From assembly GCA_020723345.1 (NCBI GenBank), contig DYJA01000068.1, forward strand, positions 1-34,071: a DNA stretch of 34,071 nucleotides. The letters are read 5' to 3'. Both the position numbers and the translations under genes were made by a program. Source of the DNA: Candidatus Aquidulcis sp. (GTDB lineage Bacteria; Chloroflexota; Anaerolineae; UBA4142). The notes below the pieces were generated by a model. That model made no database searches. It was not told the origin of the DNA and saw only the letters and a program-made list of their open reading frames with translations. Numbering within the stretch: position 1 is the first letter of the stretch; each line of letters starts with the position of its first letter. Positions 27,245 through 34,071 of this stretch are shown here, in pieces.

Positions 27245-29863
27245 CTATTTGCTTTTCGCCTTCTCCACCAACTCGTACAATTTGTTCAGCGCTTCGAGCG
27301 GCGAGAGCGACAGCACGTCGAGTTGCGCGATTTCATCGCGCAGCGGATCGGAGGGCGCGAACATCGCGAGTTGTACGCCCGCGCCCTTATGTAACCGACC
27401 CGTCGCTTGCAGTTCTTCCAATTCCTTGAGCACTTCTTCCGCGCGATGCACAACCGCTTTGGGAATTCCCGCGAGTTGCGCGACGTGAATCCCGTACGAT
27501 TTGTCCGCGCCGCCGCGCGCGATCTTGTGAAGAAAGACGACGCGCCCGCCTTGCTCCAAAACGCCAACATTGTAATTTCGTACTTTGGGCAAATATTCTT
27601 CGAGCGCGATCAATTCGTGGTAATGCGTCGCGAACAATGTTTTCGCCTGCAACTGCGGATGATTGTGAATGTGTTCGACCATCGCGCGCGCAATCGCGAT
27701 GCCGTCGTACGTGCTGGTGCCGCGTCCGATTTCGTCGAGGATGATCAACGACCGGTGCGTCGCGTGCGTCAGAATGTTCGCCGCTTCGACCATCTCGACC
27801 ATGAACGTCGACTGCCCCGCCGCGATTTCGTCCTGCGCGCCGATGCGCGTGAAAATGCGATCCACCAAACCGATCGTCGCGGCTTCTGCCGGAACGAACG
27901 AGCCGATCTGCGCCATCAAAACGATCAGCGCGACTTGGCGCAAGAAAGTTGACTTGCCCGACATATTCGGTCCCGTGATGAGATGAATCATTTCGTCGGA
28001 CGAGAGCGCGACGTCGTTCGGGACGAACGGTTCATCGCGCAAAGTGAGTTCGACGACCGGATGCCGACCGGCGACGACGTGGATCGCATCGCCATCGTTC
28101 AACTGCGGGCGCGCGTAGCGATAGCGCATCGCGACTTCGGCGAGCGCGGCGTACACGTCGAGTTCGGCGAGCGCGCGCGCGGTCGCAAGCAGACGCGGCG
28201 CGGCTCCGGCGATTTGCGCGCAGATTTCCTTGAATAGCGTCGTCTCCAATTCGACGAGACGTTCTTCCGCGTTGAGAATCAGCGACTCGTACTCTTTCAG
28301 GTCCGGCGTGATAAAGCGTTCCGCGTTGACGAGCGTTTGCTTGCGAATGTACTCCGGCGGCGCTTGCGGCAAGTTCGGCGTCGTCACTTCGATGTAATAG
28401 CCGAACACTTTGTTATAGCCGACTTTGAGCGATTTGATGCCGGTGCGTTCACGCTCTTTCCGTTCGAGATTCGCGACCCAGTCTTTCGCATTCTTCGACG
28501 CGCTCGCGATGCCGTCGAGTTCCGCCGAATAGCCCGGCGCGATGACGCCGCCATTGTTCAAATTCGCAGGCGGATCGGGGACAATGGCGCGCGCGATGAG
28601 GTTCACCAAGTCGTGACACGCGTCCAGCGCGACCGCCGACCGCCGACCGCCGACCGCCGCATCCTGAGCGGAGCGGAGCGGAGTCGAAGGATCTGCCGTC
28701 TGCGGTCTGCCGTCTGCGGTCGTATCCAGCAATGTGACGACCTTTGGGACAACATCTAGACTCGCGCGAATCGCGACGACATCGCGCGGCGTGGCGATTG
28801 CTTGCGCGACGCGGTTCGTCAGGCGTTCGAGATCGTTGACGCGTTTGAGTAAATCGCGCAGCGATTCGCGGCGCGCGGTGTCGCGGTAAAACGCGTCGAC
28901 GTGATCGAGGCGCGCGTTCAGCGCGTTCAAATCGAGGAGGGGTTGCGTGATCCATTCGCGCAAGAGGCGCGCGCCCATCGCCGTACGCGTTTCGTCGAGC
29001 ACGCCGAGGAGCGATCCCCTGACCGCGCCGCCGCGAATTGTTTGCGTCAACTCGAGGTTACGCCGCGTCGCCGGATCGAGCGTCATGAACGCGCGCGTCG
29101 AGTACGTTTTGAGCGTGGTCAACTGCGCGAGCGCGGCTTTTTGATTATCCTGCAAGTACTGCACGATTGCGCCCGCGGCGCGCGTCGCGAGCGGCAGCGC
29201 GCCCAAGCCAAAGCCGTCGAGCGCGGCGACGTGAAAGTGATCGAGGAGGGTTTGACGCGCGGAGTCAAAGTCTGGAGGTTTGAAGTTAGAGGTTAGAGAT
29301 TGGAGATTGGAGATTGGAGATTCGCGTCCAACTTCCAACTTCCAACTTCCAACATCGAGCAACACTTCCGCCGGATGGATGCGCTCCAGCTCTTGCCGCG
29401 CGTCGCGCGCGTCGACTTCGGTCGCGGCAAACGCGCCGGTCGTGATGTCGGCGTACGCGATCCCGGCGCGATCTTTTTCGACGACGAGCGCGGCGAGATA
29501 ATTGTTGCGCTTTTCTTCGAGCAACCCAGGTTCGACGATGGTGCCGGGCGTGACGACGCGCGTCACTTGTCTTTCCATCAAGCCGTTCACCGGCGCGTCG
29601 TTCATCTGCTCGACAATCGCGACTTTGTGTCCGGCTTGAATGAGTTTGGCGAGGTACGATTCGACCGCGTGGTACGGCACGCCGGCAAGCGGGACGCGCT
29701 GCCCGGTGCCCATATCGCGTCCGGTGAGGACGATGTTGCACGCACTCGCCACGGTCTTGGCGTCGTCGTCAAACGTCTCGTAAAAATCGCCGAGCCGAAA
29801 CATGACGATGGTATCGGGAAATTGTTTTTTGATGCGGAGGTATTGCTGGCGCAGTGGAGTCAT
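27245..29863 (-). CDS. mutS: DNA mismatch repair ATPase MutS
   Basis: An 872-residue MutS1-type mismatch sensor. The mismatch-reading GDFYETF (Phe27-Tyr-Glu29) is intact. The connector and core domains follow, then Walker A GPNMSGKST, Walker B ILDEIGRGTSTYDG and the THYHEL switch; the tail (LSLSPLEALNKLYEL) is the usual dimerisation helix. ATG 29863 or the GTG one codon earlier could start; GGCGGGTG is a weak SD. Two low-complexity inserts are present: about residues 170-194 (28 nt-scale direct and inverted repeats, in the connector domain) and about 380-411 (in the core/lever region). Both are encoded by dispersed repeat DNA in frame. MutL is not adjacent. The catalytic and mismatch motifs look functional. 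Confidence 0.95.
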   Translation of the reverse strand: MTPLRQQYLRIKKQFPDTIVMFRLGDFYETFDDDAKTVASACNIVLTGRDMGTGQRVPLAGVPYHAVESYLAKLIQAGHKVAIVEQMNDAPVNGLMERQVTRVVTPGTIVEPGLLEEKRNNYLAALVVEKDRAGIAYADITTGAFAATEVDARDARQELERIHPAEVLLDVGSWKLEVGRESPISNLQSLTSNFKPPDFDSARQTLLDHFHVAALDGFGLGALPLATRAAGAIVQYLQDNQKAALAQLTTLKTYSTRAFMTLDPATRRNLELTQTIRGGAVRGSLLGVLDETRTAMGARLLREWITQPLLDLNALNARLDHVDAFYRDTARRESLRDLLKRVNDLERLTNRVAQAIATPRDVVAIRASLDVVPKVVTLLDTTADGRPQTADPSTPLRSAQDAAVGGRRSAVALDACHDLVNLIARAIVPDPPANLNNGGVIAPGYSAELDGIASASKNAKDWVANLERKERERTGIKSLKVGYNKVFGYYIEVTTPNLPQAPPEYIRKQTLVNAERFITPDLKEYESLILNAEERLVELETTLFKEICAQIAGAAPRLLATARALAELDVYAALAEVAMRYRYARPQLNDGDAIHVVAGRHPVVELTLRDEPFVPNDVALSSDEMIHLITGPNMSGKSTFLRQVALIVLMAQIGSFVPAEAATIGLVDRIFTRIGAQDEIAAGQSTFMVEMVEAANILTHATHRSLIILDEIGRGTSTYDGIAIARAMVEHIHNHPQLQAKTLFATHYHELIALEEYLPKVRNYNVGVLEQGGRVVFLHKIARGGADKSYGIHVAQLAGIPKAVVHRAEEVLKELEELQATGRLHKGAGVQLAMFAPSDPLRDEIAQLDVLSLSPLEALNKLYELVEKAKSK
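28631..28722. repeat. Composite repeat insert in mutS (core domain)
   Basis: Four GACCGCC-type units (28631-28660), the TCCTGAGCGGAG...TCGAAGG element with CGGAG amplified threefold (28662-28690), then two GCCGTCTGCGGTC units (28694-28721). The first and last blocks are roughly inverse to each other. It keeps the reading frame of mutS. Confidence 0.85.
29281..29354. repeat. Foldback repeat insert in mutS (connector domain)
   Basis: GATTGGA units (29294-29321) are followed by CCAACTT units (29328-29353), whose inverse (AAGTTGG) pairs loosely with the first half. Residues SWKLEVG and SPISNLQS are encoded here. 29294-29312 is identical to 3921-3939 in trmD. Confidence 0.88.
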
Positions 29864-29909
29864 CACCCGCCATAATAACGCAATTTATCGCGCCTGACAA
29901 GTACGGGCT

Positions 29910-30602
29910 TTACTCTTCCGCGCGCAACCGATACCCCACACCTGGCTCGGTGACGATGTAACGCGGGCGCGTCGGATCCGCTTCGATTTTGCGGCGCAGG
30001 TTGCTGATGTTCACGCGCAGCATGTGCGTTTCCTGATCGTAGCCCACGCCCCACACCTCGCGCAATAATTGGTGATGCGTCAGCACTTTGCCGGCGTGGC
30101 GCACCAGCACGCGCAATAAATCATATTCGGTTGGCGTCAGTTGCACTTCTTGTCCGGCGAGCGTGACGACGCGCCGCGTAAAATCAACGCGCAGATCACC
30201 TGACGTGAAAACCGGCGCCTCCGCCTGCGGCGCGGTGTGCCGCAGCGCCGCGCGCATCCGCGCCAGCAACTCGCCGATGCCAAATGGTTTCGTCAAGTAA
30301 TCGTCCGCGCCAGCGTCGAGCGCGGCGACTTTAGCCGATTCGTGCTCGCGCACCGACAGAATGATGATCGGAATCTTGCTCCATTCGCGCAACCGCCGCG
30401 TCACTTCGATCCCTTCGATGTCCGGCAAACCGAGATCGAGAATCACCAGATCCGGACGCTGCGCGACGACGGCGGTCAGCGCTTCCTCTCCCGTCGCGGC
30501 TTCGAACACCTCAAAGTCGTGCGCGGTCAGCGACATTCGCAAAAAACGCCGGATCGCCGGTTCGTCGTCGACCACCAAAACGCGCACGCCTTGTTCGCTC
30601 AT
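29910..30602 (-). CDS. kdpE: Response regulator KdpE
   Basis: A 230-residue OmpR/PhoB-type response regulator. The receiver domain has the acidic pair D12-D13, the phosphorylated D56 in VILDLGLPD, S83 in LSVRE and K105 in YLTKPFG. The winged-helix DNA-binding domain (about 130-230) has LTPTEYDLLRVLVRHAGKVLTH and RVNISNLRRKIE..P..PRYI.TEPGVGYRL, characteristic of KdpE. Its ATG overlaps the TGA of kdpD (ATGA at 30599-30602), so translation is coupled. AGGAG lies upstream. It is expected to activate the kdp operon under potassium limitation. Confidence 0.93.
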   Translation of the reverse strand: MSEQGVRVLVVDDEPAIRRFLRMSLTAHDFEVFEAATGEEALTAVVAQRPDLVILDLGLPDIEGIEVTRRLREWSKIPIIILSVREHESAKVAALDAGADDYLTKPFGIGELLARMRAALRHTAPQAEAPVFTSGDLRVDFTRRVVTLAGQEVQLTPTEYDLLRVLVRHAGKVLTHHQLLREVWGVGYDQETHMLRVNISNLRRKIEADPTRPRYIVTEPGVGYRLRAEE

Positions 30603-33346
30603 TTCGATTGCTCCTGGGGCAAGGGCAATTGCAGCGTGATGATCGTTCCGCCGCTGTCGCGATTTTCCGCCTTGATGGCGCCGCCGTGCGCCTCGACGAT
30701 TCCTTTGCAAATCGAGAGACCCAGTCCGATGCCCGACATTTTTTCGGGGCGGCGCACGCGGAAAACTTTGTCGAACTTGGCGCCGCGCGTTTCGACCGGC
30801 ACAAGTTGGCGAACCTTGTCGGGACGCTGCACGCTAAAGAATTTGTCGAAGACGCGCGCCAGGTCTTCGCGCGGGATTCCGATGCCGCGATCGGCGACCT
30901 GGATTTGGAGCGCGGCGTCCAGCGCGCGAACGCTAACCTGGATCGGCGAAGTGGGCGGCGAATATTTGAGCGCGTTGTCGAGCAGATTGACCAACACCTG
31001 AACGATTAACGCGAAATCCATCGGCACCAAAGGGAGCGCCGCCGGAACGTCCACCGCGACCTCGCGCGCCGCGAGCCGATTCGCCAAGCGTTCCAGCGCC
31101 GAGCCGATAACATCCTGCGCGTCGCACGGTTCGCGTTTCAATCGAATCGCCCCGGCTTCGATGCGCGTCATGTCGAGCAGATTGCCAACCAGATGATTCA
31201 AGCGTTCGGCTTCTTCCAGCGCGGTTTCGACCAAGTTATGGCGCGTCGGCGCGTCCAGGTGCGAATTCTCTTCCTGCAAACTGCTGAGCGCGCCGGTGAT
31301 CGAAACGAGCGGCGTCCGCAATTCGTGCGAAACGGAATCCAACAGCGCGGTCTGCAATCGCTCGGTCGCTTTGAGCAGTTGCGCCTGGCGCGCTTGCTCG
31401 TCCAACTGCGCGCGCTCGACCGCGAGCGCGACCTGACTCGCGAACGATTCAAGCAAGCGGCGCTGCTCTGGCGTGAGTCGATCGTCGCGTTGCGGCGGCT
31501 TGATGGCGAGGATGCCAACGACGCCGCGCGCCGTTTTGAGCGGAAGGCAACGAATCGGAACGGCGGGCAACGTATCCGAGCCGCGCCCAGCCGGCGCGTG
31601 ATGTTGAAAAGCCCAAACCGCGACGGCGCGCTCGTTGTCGTCGAGTCGAAAGTGCGGGCTAGCCGCGCGTAATTGCAACTCTTCTCCCTCCGGCAAAAGA
31701 ATTGCGGCTTGGCGATTGAACGTCTGACCGATGTGTTTGATCGCGGATTGCAGAGTATCTTCCAGTCCTGCCGCCGCGGTCAGATCACGACTGAACGCGT
31801 ACAGTTCCATCGTCTCCGACTCGCGGCGCTGGACCACTTCGACTTGTTCGCGCAAGCGTACCGTCAGATCGCTGATCACCAATCCGACGACCAGCAGCCC
31901 AAGAAACGTCAAGAGATATTGCGTATCCGTCACCGCAAAAGTGAGAAAGGGCGGCACGAAAAAAAAGTCGAACGCGAGTACGCCGAGGACCGCCGCCATG
32001 AGCGAAGGTCCGCGTCCGAGGTAAACAGCGGCGACCACGACGGTGAGCAGGTACAACATCACCAAATTGATCGGCGAGATAATTCCGTGCGCCGGCATAC
32101 CCAGCAGCGTTGCGCCGATAACCAACAAGAGACTCTGAAAGTATCGTCGCAGAGGACGATGGGGTTGCCACGGATCGGTTGCAATGATCGGTCCGGGTTC
32201 GGCTTCGCCGCTGATGACGTAGACATCAATCGTCCCGCTGTGCCGGATAATTTGATCCACGACGGAGCCGTGCAAAAATTCCCCAAAGCGCGAGCGCACC
32301 GGTTTACCGGCGATGATCTTGGTAACGTTGTGCGACCGCGCGTACTGGAGGACCGTCTCTGCCACAGTCGGACTGGGCAAGGTGATGACTTGCGCGCCCA
32401 ACTCTTCCGCTAGACCCAGGATCCGCGTGATCCGCTCGCGCTGGTGCGCGGGCAGGCGCGTGTGGCCCGGCGTCTCGACGTAGAGCGCGGACCACTCGGC
32501 TTTGAGTTCGTCCGCCAACCGCCGCGCGGCGCGCACGAGCCGGTCGCTCAAGGCGCCGGGGCTGACGCACACGAGCAGACGTTCGTTCGCCGCCCAGGGA
32601 CCGGCAATCGCGCGCGTTTCCATGTACGCGCGCATTTGATCGTCCACGCGCGCGGCGGCGCGGCGCAGCGACAATTCGCGCAGCGCGGTCAGATTCCCTT
32701 TCCGGAAAAATTGTTCGACCGCGCGCGCGGCTTGGTCGGGCACGTAGACCTTGCCGTCTTTCAAGCGCTGCAGCAACTCGTCGGGAGGCAGATCGACGAG
32801 TTCGATCTCGTTCGCTTGGTCGATGACGCTGTCCGGAATCGTCTCGCGGACGATGACGCCGGTGATTTGCGCGACGATGTCGTTGAGACTTTCGAGATGC
32901 TGAATGTTGAGCGTGGTGTACACGTCAATCCCCGCCGCCAACAATTCTTCGACATCTTGATAGCGTTTGGGATGACGCGAATCGGGCGCGTTCGTGTGCG
33001 CGAGTTCGTCCACGAGCGCGAGTTGCGGCTGGCGCGCGAGCACCGCGTCCACGTCCATCTCGGTCATCGACGTTCCGCGATATTCGACGCGGCGGCGCGG
33101 AACAACTTCCAGCCCTTGGACGAGCGCTTCCGTCTCCGCGCGTTCGTGCGTCTCGACGTACGCGACGACGACATCAACGCCCGCGCCTTTGCACTCGTGC
33201 GCCGCCGCTTCGAGCATCGCAAAAGTCTTGCCGACCCCGGCAGCGTAGCCGAGAAAAATTTTTAGTTTCCCGCGCGTTTGTTGTTTTTCTTCTTGCTGTA
33301 CGCGCGCGAGCAATTCATCGGGATTGGGGCGCACATGTTCTTGCAT
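30599..33346 (-). CDS. kdpD: Potassium sensor histidine kinase KdpD
   Basis: A 915-residue sensor kinase for potassium limitation. The N-terminal KdpD domain has Walker A GYAAGVGKT (33-41) and LVDELAHTNAPDSRHPKRYQDV. A USP-like domain follows (about 250-380), then four membrane helices (about 405-500), a GAF-like region (about 540-660), the H-box SVSHELRTPL with H674, and an HATPase domain with NLLDNALKYSP, DRGIGIPREDL and GIGLGLSI. Oddity: in the ATP lid (about 833-868), FDKFFSVQRPDKV is followed 12 residues later by FDKVFRVRRPEKM, an in-frame duplication or insertion of about 25 residues. The ATG has no strong SD. kdpE overlaps it by 4 nt. Downstream kdpFABC expression would be controlled by this pair. 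Confidence 0.95.
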   Translation of the reverse strand: MQEHVRPNPDELLARVQQEEKQQTRGKLKIFLGYAAGVGKTFAMLEAAAHECKGAGVDVVVAYVETHERAETEALVQGLEVVPRRRVEYRGTSMTEMDVDAVLARQPQLALVDELAHTNAPDSRHPKRYQDVEELLAAGIDVYTTLNIQHLESLNDIVAQITGVIVRETIPDSVIDQANEIELVDLPPDELLQRLKDGKVYVPDQAARAVEQFFRKGNLTALRELSLRRAAARVDDQMRAYMETRAIAGPWAANERLLVCVSPGALSDRLVRAARRLADELKAEWSALYVETPGHTRLPAHQRERITRILGLAEELGAQVITLPSPTVAETVLQYARSHNVTKIIAGKPVRSRFGEFLHGSVVDQIIRHSGTIDVYVISGEAEPGPIIATDPWQPHRPLRRYFQSLLLVIGATLLGMPAHGIISPINLVMLYLLTVVVAAVYLGRGPSLMAAVLGVLAFDFFFVPPFLTFAVTDTQYLLTFLGLLVVGLVISDLTVRLREQVEVVQRRESETMELYAFSRDLTAAAGLEDTLQSAIKHIGQTFNRQAAILLPEGEELQLRAASPHFRLDDNERAVAVWAFQHHAPAGRGSDTLPAVPIRCLPLKTARGVVGILAIKPPQRDDRLTPEQRRLLESFASQVALAVERAQLDEQARQAQLLKATERLQTALLDSVSHELRTPLVSITGALSSLQEENSHLDAPTRHNLVETALEEAERLNHLVGNLLDMTRIEAGAIRLKREPCDAQDVIGSALERLANRLAAREVAVDVPAALPLVPMDFALIVQVLVNLLDNALKYSPPTSPIQVSVRALDAALQIQVADRGIGIPREDLARVFDKFFSVQRPDKVRQLVPVETRGAKFDKVFRVRRPEKMSGIGLGLSICKGIVEAHGGAIKAENRDSGGTIITLQLPLPQEQSK

Positions 33347-33396
33347 CGTTTCTATTTTACCACACTTTGCAATATTGGATCGGACAATTAGAAATC

Positions 33397-33440
33397 GCGG
33401 CAGCCCAAGCCCAAAGGTTGGCTTTGCCTGGGTTGCCGCG
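33397..33440. repeat. Long hairpin between kdpC and kdpD
   Basis: CGCGGCAGCCCAAG (33397-33410) pairs with CTGGGTTGCCGCG (33428-33440) with one mismatch or G-U pair, and an inner AGCC/GGCT stem is possible. No T-run follows on either strand. It lies in the 128-nt gap between kdpC and kdpD and could lower readthrough from the pump genes into the sensor genes. Confidence 0.65.
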
Positions 33441-33474
33441 TTGGTTCAACTTGACTCGCCGGTAAAGATACGTG

Positions 33475-34047
33475 TCAAGGCATTTTGTCTAACCGCAAAT
33501 TGAGTTGCAGCACGTTGACGCGCGGTTCCCCCAGGATCCCCCATTGCCGGTCTTCGCTGAACTGCTCGACAAGCGCACGCACGCGCGCTTCCGGCAGCCC
33601 GCGCGCCCGCGCGACGCGCGGCGCTTGGTACAGCGCCGCCGCGACGCTGATGTGCGGATCGAGTCCGCTGCCGGACGCCGTCACCAAATCCACGGGAACT
33701 GGTGCCGCGTTGCCCGGATCGGCAGCGCGCAGCGCGTCGACGCGCGCCCGCACCGCGTCAACCAACGCCGGGTTCATCGGACCCAAGTTCGATCCGGATG
33801 AAGCCGCCGCGTTGTACGCAAAGGGCGCAGTCGCCGATGGGCGTCCCCAGAAATATTTTGGATCGTCGAACGACTGTCCGATCAGCGTGGAGCCAATGAC
33901 TATGCCGTCTTGGACGATCAAACTGCCGTTCGCTTGATTTGGGAAAATCAGTTGTGCGATGCCCGTGATCGTCAACGGATAGATCAGCCCGGTGATGATC
34001 GTCAGGAAAAAAAGCGGGCCGAGCGCCGGTCTCAGTTGCGCGATCAT
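33475..34047 (-). CDS. kdpC: Potassium-transporting ATPase subunit KdpC
   Basis: A 190-residue KdpC, the inner chaperone-like subunit of the KdpFABC high-affinity potassium pump. One N-terminal membrane helix (about 12-34), then [22 protein letters not shown], the hallmark of the family, [21 protein letters not shown], and the [23 protein letters not shown] segment. The C-terminus [13 protein letters not shown] is typical. GGAAG precedes the ATG at 34047. On the minus strand a TGA at 34062-34060 preceded by three sense codons to the window edge could be the end of kdpB; this cannot be confirmed from 12 nt. The gene order kdpC-kdpD-kdpE is standard. Confidence 0.95.
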   Translation of the reverse strand: MIAQLRPALGPLFFLTIITGLIYPLTITGIAQLIFPNQANGSLIVQDGIVIGSTLIGQSFDDPKYFWGRPSATAPFAYNAAASSGSNLGPMNPALVDAVRARVDALRAADPGNAAPVPVDLVTASGSGLDPHISVAAALYQAPRVARARGLPEARVRALVEQFSEDRQWGILGEPRVNVLQLNLRLDKMP

Positions 34048-34071
34048 GTTCTTCCGTCCTCACGTTCCTCT

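Noticed and set aside
34060-34071. The 3' end of kdpB
   Set aside because: A minus-strand TGA with three sense codons fits, but twelve bases cannot identify a gene, so it is only mentioned under kdpC.

Overview
This is a gene-dense, GC-rich bacterial chromosome fragment that reads like a Chloroflexota (Anaerolineae-type) genome. That assignment is inference. It rests on proline/threonine-rich tethers on surface lipoproteins, TolB-like WD40 propellers, PA14 and golvesin-type secreted proteins, a DarA-type c-di-AMP receptor, strong GGAGG ribosome sites, and a very high density of the word CGCG in most genes. No rRNA, tRNA, CRISPR array or transposase was recognised. No gene-free stretch exceeds 300 bases.

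Layout. 1-2372 (+): a zinc alcohol/sorbitol-type dehydrogenase and a Gfo/Idh/MocA oxidoreductase, probably one sugar or polyol operon. 2373-3415 (+): a compositionally different two-gene unit (DUF5678-like protein and a retropepsin-like aspartic protease) with its own consensus promoter and a terminator. 3400-8903: trmD (-), a membrane-anchored PT-rich protein (+), an HlyD-type efflux adaptor (-), and a secreted seven-bladed propeller fused to an alpha/beta hydrolase (-). 9077-10542 (-): two small toxin-antitoxin-like pairs. 10544-14463: a two-domain ThyX-like thymidylate synthase, two overlapping PilZ genes, thymidylate kinase and the c-di-AMP receptor. 14613-17086: an FmdB zinc ribbon, an acyl-CoA dehydrogenase and a HAD hydrolase. 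17171-27081 (-): a cell-envelope block of two paralogous alpha/beta hydrolases, PA14 proteins, TolB-like propellers with a broken remnant, an Uma2-family protein and a 5'-nucleotidase lipoprotein. 27245-34047 (-): mutS, kdpE, kdpD and kdpC; kdpB and kdpA presumably continue beyond the right edge.

The most striking signal is not a gene. Nearly every gene end abuts, and several share their stop codon with, a short foldback repeat: small direct repeats followed by their inverted copies, in many unrelated sequence families. Closely related repeat DNA also lies in frame inside trmD, mutS (twice), the propeller-hydrolase and perhaps kdpD. A second notable event is an 86-bp copy of the thyX 3' end on the far side of a toxin-antitoxin-like cassette, which looks like the scar of its insertion.

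Functional threads: potassium homeostasis (kdpCDE, with a c-di-AMP sensor elsewhere in the window), dTMP supply (ThyX-like and Tmk), and a secreted or surface apparatus of PA14/TolB/propeller proteins, hydrolases and a nucleotidase. All functions are read from protein motifs by eye; no database search was run.
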